In this document: positions 35,984-46,640 of the stretch, in pieces
Layout: every line of letters begins with the position of its first letter
How positions within the stretch are numbered: position 1 is the first letter of the stretch
NCBI RefSeq assembly: GCF_022682495.2
Contig: NC_071387.1
Coordinates: 152,662,935 to 152,726,934 of the forward strand
Reading direction: 5' to 3'
From: Desmodus rotundus
Taxonomy: Eukaryota; Chordata; Mammalia; Chiroptera; Phyllostomidae
Length of the DNA stretch: 64,000 nucleotides
Notes under the pieces: generated by a model
Told to the model about the DNA's origin: nothing
Seen by the model: the letters and a program-made list of their open reading frames with translations, nothing else
Databases searched by the model: none
Translations under genes and position numbers: made by a program

Positions 35984-37059
35984 GCTTAAGATAACCAAAG
36001 ACATTTTTAAGACATCCAAAGGCATTTATGAAAATCACTATGGCTTATATTAACCTCATTATTAAAGATCACATTAAATAAAATTGCTCTATTAGTTAAG
36101 CACTATTTTCATATCATTGGACTTGATATGTGACTTTGTTTCCCTGTTTGTCCTTATTTTGGCATTTACTCATGAGCTAATCTCTTCCTGGCATCCTTGC
36201 TTAGGAGGAGATCTAGCATCTGGAACTAAAATTCAGAGACTGATCCATCTGGCTACTCTTAGTTGGCCATATCCCACCCCATATTTGACAGATACATCTT
36301 CTGAAAGCTCTCCTGCTCTCTTTGGGCTTTCTAGGATTATTGATTGAACTAATTCTTGAAGGTCAAGTAGCAGTTTCATGAGTGAAGAAAAGAGCAAAGA
36401 TATTCCAGACAGTAGAAGTAGTATGTGCAAAGTGCAGTGCAGAAAAGATTCAGCAAGCAGGGGTAACTGTCACAAGGAGACTTGTTAAACATCTCAATAT
36501 GAAAATCTTCACAGTGGAGGTTGAAGATGAGGACTAAGAGATGGGTGATTCTGTTTTACCCTCATCTCCCCCAAATCAAGTGGATTTCCCTTTTTGTTCA
36601 TTTTTCTATACGAAGCATAGCTAAAGTGGACTTTCCTCTTTTCAGCATTATCCTTAAAACTTTATTTTTGACTTTCTCTTCTTGGTACATGTCTCTGTAA
36701 GAATCTCATAGACCTATTTTTACACTTTTTGAATGACTAGATGACATATGGCAGAAACTGTTAGTTGCATCCTCCCAATACGTAGTTTCCCTTTATTTCC
36801 AGAGTGGTAAACACCACAAATTTTATAAGGATACTGAATAAGGACCATATTTATCAACATTTCTTTTAAGAAGGCATGTTCATGGGCCTGAATTTTGGCC
36901 AATTGCATATAAATAGAGAGTATGCATATATAGGAAGTATCCTTAAAGGCAGGTGACACAATCTTCTGCTTTAATAAGGATAATATGATTGGAACTCTAG
37001 CAGCTATCTTTGACTATGCTAAAGAAGGGTACATCAGAAAAACCATAGTGATAATAATG
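35984..37059. other. Unique sequence
   Basis: No clear repeat or exon. Around 36370-36470 the phrase gtagtatgtgcaaagtgcag resembles the 'catgtgcaaaggccctgag' phrase of an old mammalian repeat, but the match is too short to name. Confidence 0.35.
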
Positions 37060-37200
37060 ACCAGCAATATATATTTTATTTACTATGTGCCAGGAATTTT
37101 TCTTCACACTTTATATACACTAACTTATACATGTGTTATAACACTCATATGAGCTTGAGATCTCAGCTTCCTCATCTCTGAATAGTGCTGAAGATCAGGG
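37060..37200 (+). mobile_element. MIR SINE
   Basis: tttactatgtgccaggaatt, then ctttatatacactaacttat and agctcagcttcctcatctct-like order matches MIR on this strand. Ancient and partial. Confidence 0.6.
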
Positions 37201-37294
37201 ATCATGTAACCACATTGCCTAGGATAATGTTTAATGCTGCCTTTTATAATCTATACCTTACTTGGGAAGTAAAGGGTTAAGACCAGTGCCTGGA

Positions 37295-37852
37295 TGACAC
37301 GGATCCTGGCCCGCAGGATCCTGGGTTGTGTCTGCAGTAGACAAATTCACACGGACTACAGAAATCCTGTGGAGAAAAGGGACTGCGGGGCCGCTCTCCA
37401 AGTTAGAGAGAGGGTCCCAAGACCCCCACCTGGACAGGCTTTTATTGTTTTTCTAGGCACCTTACATCAAGGATGGTCCTCATTTACTATGCATAGGTTT
37501 GTTTTGGGTGGTTATCTTTTGTAGACAAAGGAGAGGATGTTGCTGAATACAGAAAAGAAGGATATTTGCAATGTAAAGGGAGAAGTAGTCGAAACCAGTT
37601 ATGCTCCATACTTGGAAGGTCTAGCTCAGATTTAGGAAGTTAAAGATACTCAGTAAACATTTGCTGCCTCAATTCAGAGTGAGGGAGTTTTGACAAGAGC
37701 AAGTCTCATAGCAGTCTAGGTACAATGCAGGCCTGATTTCCCATGGGAGAACCTGTCCATTTGTGTGAGTCCTTCCCACCAACCTCACTCCCTACTGGCT
37801 TATCTGAGTGGGGACTGGGCCACATTTCCCACACTTGGAACAGTTCCCCATA
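37295..37852 (-). mobile_element. Solo LTR, probable ERV2/betaretrovirus-like
   Basis: A 558-bp segment with LTR organisation on the minus strand: a U3-like part at the right, an AATAAA signal (plus-strand TTTATT at 37441-37446) and a CpG-rich R-U5 part at the left. It is bracketed by a 6-bp direct repeat cctgga (37289-37294 and 37853-37858), the duplication length typical of betaretrovirus-like endogenous elements. The minus-strand 3' end is CA; the 5' end reads TA in place of the usual TG, which may be a single transition. No internal viral genes are present, so it is what remains after recombination between two LTRs. The family name cannot be given from sequence alone. Confidence 0.6.
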
Positions 37853-37984
37853 CCTGGACGTGAAAAGTGCTACTTTAAGGTAAGCTACTGTTCCTTTTGA
37901 ATAGTTATTACAAATTATAATCCATACTTCCAATTAATAAGTTCCATTAAAGTAATTTATAGTTAGTGATTATAAATCTATTTA

Positions 37985-38090
37985 AAGCTATAGGTATGGA
38001 GGCAGAGAGATGCAGTGATTTGCCAAAGATTAAACAAGGAGGAAGTAGCAAAGTTGGATTCTGTATCCATGTTCTTAACCTATCCCATTC
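37985..38090 (+). mobile_element. MIR SINE fragment
   Basis: ggcagagagatgcagtgatt, ttgccaaagattaaacaagg, agtagcaaagttggattctg and gttcttaacc follow the MIR 3' half closely. Confidence 0.65.
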
Positions 38091-38301
38091 TGAATAAAAG
38101 GCTCAGAGGAGACTGGGATGTGCATTAATTTGTGATATTGCTGCACTAACCCTAGAGAGCTGACCTCTGGACATTTTCAGCAAAGAATCAAATCTTATGC
38201 ACTAAACCAGGTAATGCAGCTAAGCAATGTCTTAATTTCTCTCCAGGTTTCTACCACATCCAGGTCATTAAAGAATTTTCCTTATAGGTCAAAATGAAGT
38301 T

Positions 38302-38317
38302 CAGAGTAACAATTCTT
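38302..38317. repeat. Target-site duplication of half-L1 copy 2, left
   Basis: The 16 bases cagagtaacaattctt recur exactly at 40252-40267. Confidence 0.95.
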
Positions 38318-38652
38318 TTTGTTTTTTTCCTCCCTCCCACTTTCCCCCCCTATAGTTCATGTCCATGGGTCATACTTATAAGTTTTTTGGTTTCTACATT
38401 TACTACATTATTCTTACCCTCCCCCTTTCTATTTTCCACCTATCATTTATGCTACTTATTCTCTGTACCTTTCCCCCCACTCTCCCCCTCCTGCTCCCCT
38501 ATTGATAACCCTTCAGGTGATCTCCATTTCTGTGGTTCTGTTCCTGTTCTAGTTGTTTCCTTAGTTTGCTTTTGTTTTTGTTTTAGGTGTGGTTGTTAAT
38601 AACTGTGAGTTTGCTGTCATTTTAACTGTTCACATTTTTTATCTTCTTTTTC

Positions 38653-39493
38653 TTAGATAAGTCCCTTTAACATTTCATAGAATAAGGGCTTGGTGATGAT
38701 GAACTCCTTTTACTTGACCTTATCTGAGAAGCACTTTATCTTCCCTTCCATTCTAAATGATAGCTTTGCTGGATAGAGCCATCATGGGTGTAGGTCCTTG
38801 CCTTTCATGACTTGGAATACTTCTTGCCAGCCCCTTCTTGCCTGTAAGGTCTCTTTTGAGAAAGCAGCTGACGGTCTTATGGGAAGTCCTTTGTAGGTAA
38901 CTGTGTCCTTTTCTCTTGCTGCTTCTAAGATTCTCTCCTTCTGTTTCATCTTGGCTAATGTAATTATGACCTGCCTTGGTGTGTTCCTCCTTGGGTCCAG
39001 CTTCTTTGGGACTCTCTGAGCTTCCTGGACTTCCTGGAAGTCTATTTCCTTTGCCAGACTGGGGAAGTTCTCCTTCATTATTTGTTCAAATCAGTTTTCA
39101 ATTTTTTGTTCTTCCTCTTCTCCTTCTGGCACCCCTATAATTCGGATGTTGGAACGTTTCAAGATGTCCTGGGGGTTCCTAAGTCTCTCCTCATTTCTCC
39201 GAGTTCTTGTTTCTTCATTGTTTTCTGGTTGGATGTTTCTTTCTTCCTTCTGGTCCACACCGTTGATTTGAGTCCCAGTTTCCTTCGCATCACTATTGGT
39301 TCCCTGTACATTTTCCTTTGTCTCTCTTAGCATAGCCTTCATTTTTTTCATCTAGTTTTAGACCAAATTCAACCAATTCTGTGAGCTTCTTGATTACCAG
39401 TGTTTTGAACTATGCATCTGATAGGTTGGCTATCTGTTCGCTGCTTAGTTGAATTATTTCTGGAGCTTTGAAGTGTTCTGTCATTTGGGCCAT
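38653..39493 (-). pseudogene. L1/HAL1 ORF1, disabled full-length copy
   Basis: The frame shared with copy 1 runs from the ATG at 39493 to the stop at 38653, 841 nt: 280 codons including the stop plus one extra base. Lesions seen: an in-frame stop in the N-terminal NLSDA-FK block, an extra A in a run of A near 39350 (frameshift), a TTA-to-TGA-type stop just before the FEQ block near 39090, and another stop after KDLHP near 38780. The RRM (IRIIGVPEGE onward) and the C-terminal domain (ILEAAREKDTVTYKG, LQARRGWQEVFQVMKG) remain readable; the latter is the part deleted in copy 1. The inferred parental protein is 279 aa, shorter than the roughly 338 aa of human L1 ORF1p. Confidence 0.85.
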
Positions 39494-40251
39494 TTTTTTT
39501 TGTGTGTGTGTTGGTGCTTCTGTTACTTAAAGGGGCGGACCTTTAGGTGTTACCCGGGGTAGGGTAATGCTGGTCGCTGGGCTGTGAAGCTGTACGTGGG
39601 GGAGGGGCCAAGAGGGAGCAATGGTGCTTGCTCCACTCCCTGGCAGATTTCTGTCACTCCCTCTGCTACCCACAACCAAATTGGGCTCCTCTTGTGCTGC
39701 TTCCCAAGTGGGTGGGCTTGTGCATGCTCTAGGCCCCTGTGGGTCTCTCCAACAGCCTCTCCTGTGAGGCTGGGAGTTTCTCCTGCTGCTGCCCCAACCC
39801 CCACGGGTGTTTTCACTCAGAGGTTTGAGGCTTTATTTCATTGCGCTGGAGACCTGGGTTACGCGGTCTGCTTTGCTCCCCACCATTTGTCCAGTTTATC
39901 TATGCACGAATGTGGGGCCGCGGGGTCTGCTACCCACTGCTCTGCCTGCCCTGTTCTCCACCACTCTGAGTCCGGCCCTCTCGGTTTATCTGTGCGCGAA
40001 TGTGGGGCCGTGGGGTCTGCTAGAGGTCAGATTGCCTGCCCCGTTAATCCCACATTCCGCCAGTCTCCTCCCGCCACAGCCACGCGAGTCCTCTCCACCC
40101 CGGCTGCCCATCTCTGCCTCTCCTACCGGTCTGGATGAATGTTTATTTTTTATCTCCTTGGTGTTGGACTTCCTGGTCGTTCAATTTTCTGTCAGTTCTG
40201 GTTGTGGGAGGAGGCGCAGTGTGTCTACCTAGGCTGCCATCTTGGTTCTCC
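39494..40251 (-). promoter_or_regulatory. Half-L1 5' UTR/internal promoter, copy 2
   Basis: Collinear with the 5' UTR of copy 1. The tandem unit starting gtttatc recurs at 39894 and 39984 (period 90 bp). The YY1-like start reads gctgccatcttggttctccc on the plus strand, with the CpG of copy 1 changed to TG. Several CpGs of copy 1 are TG or CA here, as expected from methylation decay. Confidence 0.6.
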
Positions 40252-40267
40252 CAGAGTAACAATTCTT

Positions 40268-40571
40268 GTTGTCCCTTTATCATCTGTGAGATACAATTAT
40301 CAGCAACATTAGTGGGAAATTTTATCTTCTCAGGAAGTTTTAATAGAGTTGGTGTTCCCACAGATACGTGGTAGAGGGAGGCCTCACAGCTACCAACAGC
40401 ATCTTCCCCCAGGTCTATCTTATTTATTGCCTGCATTAGGAGATCATCATTCACATTCTCTGTGTGCTCCAAACGCTCAGGCGTTCAGCAGTACACTTCC
40501 ACCAGGGCAGCACTAGAGTCTCTCTTTTTACTTTCGACCAGTCTCAAGCACGCTTTGTCTTCATGGTCATG
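40268..40571. other. Unique sequence between half-L1 copy 2 and VES
   Basis: No repeat recognised. It continues the same locus that copy 2 was inserted into. Confidence 0.4.
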
Positions 40572-40813
40572 TTTTTTTTTTTAATCCTCACCCAAGGACA
40601 TTTTTTTCCTTGCTTTTAGAGGGAGAAGAAGGGAGGGAGAAGGAAAGTGAGGAAACATCGATATGAGAGACAAACATTGATTGGTTACCTTCCATATACA
40701 CCCCAACAGGGGACCAAACCAGCAACCTAGGCACGTGTCCTGACCGGGAATTGAACACTGATGTTTTCTATCTGCAGGGCCATTCCCAACCCACTGAGCC
40801 ACACCAGCCAGAG
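40572..40813 (-). mobile_element. VES SINE
   Basis: Minus-strand copy: a T-rich tail at the left, a purine-rich block (agagggagaagaagggaggg), acattgattggttacctt, the B-box complement (tgaccgggaattgaac) and the head complement (tgagccacaccagccagagc) at the right. Possible imperfect 10-bp duplication: catggtcatg on the left (40562-40571) against catgaccatg on the right (40814-40823), 8 of 10. Confidence 0.85.
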
Positions 40814-40823
40814 CATGACCATG

Positions 40824-43800
40824 AATTTTAATAAAAGGAACCTCTCTGACTTATTTCCAAGACTTCTTGAGGCTAAACCCATGATTTTAAGAACAAGAAG
40901 GTGTTGAGAAGTGGTGGACCTCTTTATTTAACATAAATACTTATCTCACTAATTCTGCTCGAGTTGTCTAATGGAAATATGGTAGAATTTGAGTCTTGCA
41001 TTTTCATTTTAGCTCTTAGGACCTGTCAAAATCATTTAGTATAAATTGGCATAAGTGAAAAAGGGCAAAATAGTGAACAAAATTATTAAAATTTAAACTA
41101 ACAAAAATTTGAGATGTAGTTGAATATAATCTAATTTTTTGTTTTATCCGATACTTTTGTTAGATAATAGTTAGCTGTAGTATAAATACTTATCTATAGC
41201 TCTTATCATTTTATACAATTTTAAAGATCTGGCTAGATATAGAAGTTCACATTAACAAGTTAATAATTTATGTTTTTACTTAATTTTGTTTTCATTAATT
41301 CTTCTCAGAAAGGAGACTCAGGAAATCCATAATCAGTGCTTAAGCATAAAGGGAAAAAAATACTTTTTATCAGAATAACCACATAGAATATCTCCTGAAA
41401 ACTAGTTCCTCTTTTGTTACTGCTTCTTAATCAGTCAACCACAAGTATAATTTGATTTAAACTAGAATCATCTCATATATACTCTGAAGTATAACATTAA
41501 CACACTAAAGTAAATATGACAAAACATCCTTTGCCTTTCAAACATAACTGCTGCCATAACGACCATGTGCCAGCTGTAGGTTTCGAACATCCAGTGACCT
41601 CTGACATTTATGACAAATTATGTATGAAAGTGCTAGCGAAGCCTTGTTAAAATGAAGCCAGAGGCCCTCAAGTCCTCAACCCCTCTTGTCCTTAAAAGCA
41701 TGGGTTAAGCGGCAGCAAGAGGCAACTTGGACAGAAAACAGACATGGCGGTAGCTAAAATGCAATGAAATCCTAATCCTCTACCCTTTGACTTTTGCAGC
41801 TAGCGTCACTGCGCACTGTGCTTTCAACCATTAAACTACCTTAACCTTTGAAAGGGCCAAACCGGTTAAAACTGCCTGAAAATTTGCACATCACCACACA
41901 AGACTTGATTGATTCTTATTTTAAAATTGCATGGAGGACAATTGTTTACTGTAATATTTTTAACCAACAAAATATGATTCTCAGTCACCTCTGGAGCACA
42001 GTGAAATTGATGTCATCTAAAATGCAATGTGAAGAACACTTTTCAAAGTCACAAAGTTAGCGTAGCTGCAAAATACAGTAGTGCCAGCTGAATTTAGACA
42101 GAGTGAGCTATATTGTAAATGATTTTTAAAAGTACATAAAAACCAATTTATGACCCCTGGAAAACCAATTTATAATGAAGCTTAATATCTGTGTAGGGGA
42201 GTATGAAGTGTTCATTTAGAAGGTTTGAATTTCCAAATTAGATTAAATAATAAATAAAACAAATTCTAGAAATAACCTCATCGCCGTGTTCTGTGTAGGT
42301 TTTGAAAACTGTATCTAGCAATTATTTTCCTTACCTATTATCCGGACTACTTTTAGAGGGCATGGGCCACAGATTTAAATATTTCATTCTCTCCTATTAG
42401 GATTGTATAAATCACAGTTGCTTATATAAAATATGCACATAAATATATCCTATTTGTATGCCTATTTTATAATTACAAATTTTTGTTTTTAGTTGAATAT
42501 TCTAATCAACATTTCAGAGACAAAATCTGGTCTTAAGTAAAGTTTGTCTGTGATATATTTTCACTCCCTTTTCATCTTTGTGTTACAGCAGATTCTTTTA
42601 TCCTTATCCGGTTCCTTTGTTTATTGCTTTTGCCCCTTCGTGGGCAACCACTTCTCTCTCTCTCTATTACCCATCAAAGCTGACAGCTCTGTTGCAGTCC
42701 CCAGACATTTTCTCTCCTGGCAATTAACAAAATAGTATCAATGAATGCAATAGCATTTAGAAAATTTTTCATAGAAAGTCCCTTATCTAAGCGACCTTAG
42801 AAATCATCTAATCCTGTGATTTTTTTTCAAAAACAAAATATATATGCATTTTAAATTAATAGAACTCCTTTTATTTTTCCAAAGCTATCTCTACTTGAAG
42901 TCGAAGTGAAAGGCTAAGAACCTTCATTCCTCATATTGACTTTCTCCTCCCTGGCTTTCCAGATACTATGGCTTGCAAAGGACTCCATGAATAGAGTTTG
43001 AAAAGCCTGATGCAGCCCACCTACAGAGATGCAAAAGTGTAAGTGAAGTAAAATAACTTTCGTTCCTTTTCTGAAATGTTCCTCCTTTATCAACATCTTC
43101 ATATTTAAAAACCCTTTCCATGGGACTCCTGCTCTACCATGACCTAACTGACTCCTCCTGGATGCAGTCACCATATACTGTTTTGTTGCCATGCGCTCTT
43201 TCTTACGGTTTTTAAAGAACACCCTGTTGCAATTGTTTGTGTATTTATTTCATGGACACAGAGACTGTTTAACCAATTTTTATCTCTAGCACCTACCACC
43301 ATCTGACCATAGTGGATACTCATTTAATGTTAAGATAAGTTAGTATTTTCTGAAGAGTTGGCAAGAATTCTTATATAGCTTGACACTGGCAGAAATAAAA
43401 CTAAAATCATAAATTATTTAATCTCTGTATCAAGGCTTTATATACTATGTGATTTTGCCTGAGATTCCTTTCTCATTGGATTGTGTGTATCAAGCCCTTT
43501 CTTTCAGTACCCAAATCAAAAAGAATGAATGAGATAATTCCAGATAAATTTACTTTGAGCTAAATTTGTCTATTGGCACTGGTAGCTGCTAAAGCTATCT
43601 TTTTCACTGCAAGTATACTTGCTATGTGCATGCATCCATGTTTTCCTGTATGCGTACTTCCTGATAGTCTTGGCCTAGTGAATCAGGATATTTGCCTTAT
43701 CTTCCTTACCTGCTGCAACTGGCTGCTTGTTGTTTTGCAGCAAACATGTCCCCAGGACATTAGAGTTTTACTCTATACACATTGGCTCAGCATCATAGAG

Positions 43801-43984
43801 AAGAAATTGTAATACTCTAGGACTCTCTGAAATGGAATGCATTATTTTAAAATATGAATATTTAATGTTATTGGTGGGTTCAAGTAGAAGGTGAACTATT
43901 TGTTTTCTAAATGTTCAAGAGTAAATTTATTCATCAAGGTATGGATCAAACACGTGTCCCTATTATTAAATGTACTCACATTTA
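40824..43984. other. Largely unique non-coding block
   Basis: About 3.1 kb with no young transposon. 43200-43330 resembles an old L2 3' tail (tttatctctagcacctacca, ccatagtggatactcattta). 41530-42080 has balanced composition with motifs such as tgattgattc and acctttgacttttgcagc-like phrases, and is a candidate regulatory segment. No exon seen. Confidence 0.4.
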
Positions 43985-44106
43985 CGGGGGAGGGGCAAAA
44001 GTAGGTTTACAGTTGTGTGTAGGCAAAACAGTTTATTTTGTATTATTATTTATTGTTATATCAATTTCCATATGAATAACTGTAAACCTACTTTTGTTCC
44101 ACTCTG
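43985..44106. mobile_element. Mariner-type MITE, 122 bp
   Basis: Non-autonomous element with long terminal inverted repeats: the perfect 19-bp arm caaaagtaggtttacagtt at the left pairs with aactgtaaacctacttttg at the right, inside looser GC-rich outer ends. Flanked by TA (43983-43984 and 44107-44108), the target of Tc1/mariner transposases. It has no coding capacity and would have depended on a transposase supplied in trans. Confidence 0.8.
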
Positions 44107-44149
44107 TATATCCAAGGGCTCTGCCTTCCCCTATTTACAGCTTCTAAGG

Positions 44150-44940
44150 TAAACCCTCTGCACTTGTCCTTAATCACATCCCTTCTAACTTAAAGACTTT
44201 ATTCATTCCAGTAATTCTTCTGTTTCCAGAATCTTTAACATTTCTTTTCACTACCCCAATACAATGTAACTTTGTCCATCTTTAACACAATTCATCCCTG
44301 GAGCTCTCTCACTGCTTATCTCCCCTTACCCCAACCACTCTTCTCTTTTCTGCCTTGCAGCAAAACTCCTGGAAATAGATTCTATATGCATCTCAATTTT
44401 CTTCCTTTTCTTTCCTATTTTCTCTTGAGTCAATGCCATCCAGCCTTTTTGTGATTCTGCAACTAGAATTATCTCACCGAAGAATGAAGACTGGGGCATA
44501 TAATCCTAAATTCCATCTTCTCATTACTGAGCATTGCCTGTGGGGTCCGCCGTCATTCCATACTCCACCACAAGGGCTGAATGAGGTGCTTTTCTTTTTT
44601 TTTTTTCATTTTGGAAAAAACCTTCAGGCAGTTAAGCAGAAAAATTTGGGAGGTTGTTAGCATGGAGTGGAAATGTCTTACAATAGTTTCAGCTGAGTCT
44701 AGAAATTGGCCAAAGAGATATGATACACAGGATACAAAAAGTGTCTGCTTTAACCTTTTCTCTGTTTTCTCCATTTTATTCTCTTTTCATGAATCCTCCT
44801 CATTTTTCTAACCTTTAAATTGTCATGCCCTAGGAATTAACCCTGAGACTGGTTTCTTTTCTAACTACATTACTACTTATCTGAACTTACACAGTCCAAC
44901 CAGTCTGAAATCATGTTTATAATGTTAGATGCCAAATTTA
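44150..44940 (+). mobile_element. LINE2 (L2) ORF2-region fragment
   Basis: Diverged pyrimidine-rich L2 sequence on this strand. The right part, cctaggaattaaccctgaga and actggtttcttttctaactac, matches the L2 segment that encodes the end of the reverse transcriptase palm. It resumes after the VES insertion at 45146-45215 (ctctccagtttatatctcta, cttagatgttag). No reading frame survives. Confidence 0.55.
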
Positions 44941-45145
44941 GCCCTAGCTGGTGTGGCTCAGTTGTTTGGAGTGTGGTCCCGTGCACCAAAAGGTCACTGG
45001 TTTGATTCCTGCTCAAGGCACATACTTGGATCCCTCCAGAGTCAGGGCACTTTTAGGAACAACTGATATCTCATGTCGATGTTTCTCTTTCTCTCTCTAC
45101 CTTCCTCTCTCTCTAAAATCAAAATATATATATTTTTTAAAAATT
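44941..45145 (+). mobile_element. VES SINE
   Basis: The clearest copy: gccctagctggtgtggctca, then gttgtttggagtgtgg, ggtcactggtttgattcctg (B-box region), ctcaaggcacatacttgg and the tctcatgtcgatgtttctct 3' block with CT-rich repeat and A-rich tail. Likely 9-bp duplication ccaaattta (44932-44940) against ccaacttta (45146-45154), 8 of 9. Inserted in an L2. Confidence 0.9.
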
Positions 45146-45215
45146 CCAACTTTATATTTACCTCTCTCCAGTTTATATCTCTACTTAGATGTTAGTTCAA
45201 AATTAAAATTTTGAT
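45146..45215 (+). mobile_element. L2 fragment, continuation
   Basis: Continues the L2 interrupted by the VES SINE. Confidence 0.5.
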
Positions 45216-45750
45216 GTAATTTTACCATACAACACAACAATTAACCTCCAAGGGGTCTACCCATGAGAAATAAAAGTGTGTGTTCTTACAAAGATTTTTT
45301 AAGTTAATGATCAAAGCTGGCATTATTTATAATAGCTCACCTCCAAAATACTGATAATATATCCATACAATGAAATACAACATGAATGAACATCAAAATA
45401 TAGTACTAAGTGAAAGAAATAGATTTTAAAAACCTACATATTGTGTGATTATATCTAGAATAGGTAAATTTATTTACCGATTCTAGAATAGGTAGATGTA
45501 ACAAGAATAGGTAGATTTACCAAGAATAGGTACTATTCTTGGAATAGGTAAATCTACCAAGACAGAAAGTAGTTCAGTGTTTGCTAGGGCCTTCAGATGA
45601 ATATGAGGAGTTACTGTAAATGGGAACAAGGATATTTTGGGGGGTGATAAAAATTCCAAAATTAAATTGGACTTATGCTTGCATAACTAAATTTACTATA
45701 ACTAATAAATGATATACTCTTAATTAGTGAAATTATTGATATGAAAAGTA
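45216..45750 (+). mobile_element. Ancient L1 (L1M-type) 3' part with local expansion
   Basis: Plus-strand landmarks of an old L1 3' end: gaaataaaagtgtgtgttct, cattatttataatagctcac, tatccatacaatgaaataca, agtactaagtgaaagaaata, acatattgtgtgattatatc and cagaaagtagttcagtgttt. Inside, at 45455-45560, a gaataggta-type unit has expanded into several copies in both orientations and forms a strong hairpin. Confidence 0.6.
45455..45560. repeat. Expanded gaataggta units forming a hairpin
   Basis: The unit agaataggtaga or a close variant occurs about five times. The outer arms ggtagatttac (45510-45520) and gtaaatctacc (45548-45558) are perfect complements, and inside them ccaagaatag (45519-45528) and ctattcttgg (45533-45542) are a second perfect complementary pair, although the pairs cannot all form at once in one simple stem. 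Confidence 0.7.
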
Positions 45751-45779
45751 ACACATCGATAAAGCCATTAGAATAAAAC

Positions 45780-46131
45780 CCTAACTTTGGTTTTCTGCTT
45801 GCATTTTCTCCTGCTTCCCCATTTCAGGAATAGCATCTCTGTTTTACTGGTTTAGTCAACAAACACTAGAATCATTTTAACTCCTTTCTTTTCCATCAAA
45901 AAATCTAATCTGTCGCCTTACTACTAATGATCTCCTTTCCCACTACCACTCTAGCCAGACACCATCTTCTCTGCCTTGACTGTATCAATAGCCCCCTAGT
46001 CAATCTACATCCTTTTATCCTTGCCACTTCATAATTTATTTTGCATGTAACAAATTATTCCACTTATATGCTCAAACCACTCTAGCCCCTTTCCTTGTCA
46101 CTTGGAGTAAAATCCAAAGGTGTCATTATAA
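45780..46131 (+). mobile_element. LINE2 (L2) fragment
   Basis: Colinear with the L2 3' region: tctaatctgtcgccttacta, tttcccactaccactctagc, ccttgactgtatcaatagcc, and ttgtcacttggagtaaaatcc. It is interrupted by a palindromic MITE and resumes at 46312. Confidence 0.65.
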
Positions 46132-46311
46132 TAGGGTTTCCCGATAAAATACAGGCATTGCAGTTAAACATGAATTTCAAATTAAAAACAAGTATTTTTA
46201 AAATTATGTATGTCCTATGCAATATTTGGGATACACATATATTAGAAATACCTGTTGTTTATCTGACATTTAATTTTACTTGGAATTTGTGTCTTTGTTA
46301 AGTCTAGCAAT
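46132..46311. mobile_element. Ancient palindromic MITE
   Basis: A roughly 180-bp near-palindrome: the left arm (aaaatacaggcattgcagtt, aacatgaatttcaaatt, then acaagtattt) is mirrored by the right arm (agaaatacctgttgtttatc, tgacatttaattttacttgg). It matches in style an old MER-class MITE whose arms carry a 'ttaaatttgaatttcagat' core. It splits an L2, so it is younger than that L2. Confidence 0.6.
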
Positions 46312-46640
46312 CTTACATCAGAAAGTGCTCCGTGATCTAGACCCTCAATCTCTGTTATCTCATCTTCCTCTTTCCTCCTTTTGCTCAGCGACTGAGGCTT
46401 TTTCACCACTTACAAATGAGCTAAGAATATTCTAACCATTGGACTATTGATCTCGCTCTCCTCTGTACCTAGAAAACTTTCTCCAAATATCAGCATGGCT
46501 TATTTTCACACTTCATTTTGTGTTCTGCCCAGATGACAACTCTTCACAGAGGGCTTTCCTGATCAGTCAATCTAAAACACCTTCTGTAGTCCACCATTCT
46601 CAGTATTCTCATTTGGTTGTATTTATTTTAGCACTTACCA
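46312..46640 (+). mobile_element. LINE2 (L2) fragment, continuation
   Basis: gtgctccgtgatctagaccc, ctgcccagatgacaactctt, agggctttcctgatcagtca and ttctcatttggttgtattta follow the L2 3' consensus order after the MITE. Confidence 0.65.

Larger units (their letters stand above)
38318..40251 (-). mobile_element. Half-L1 (HAL1-like), copy 2
   Basis: The same architecture and orientation as copy 1: a 5' UTR with the accaagatggcagc start at 40251, ORF1 from 39493 to 38653, and 3' UTR with no ORF2. Bracketed by a perfect 16-bp target duplication, so it is a complete and recent-looking insertion. The 3' end stops about 60 bp short of copy 1: the A-rich tail joins directly to the sense-strand G-rich gtgggaggga region, suggesting use of an earlier polyadenylation point or 3' transduction loss. 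ORF1 is disabled. Confidence 0.9.

Noticed and set aside
44941..45145. tRNA-like A and B boxes, considered as a tRNA gene
   Set aside because: The head continues into a VES-type body with CT-rich repeat and A-rich tail and cannot fold as a complete tRNA; it is a SINE.
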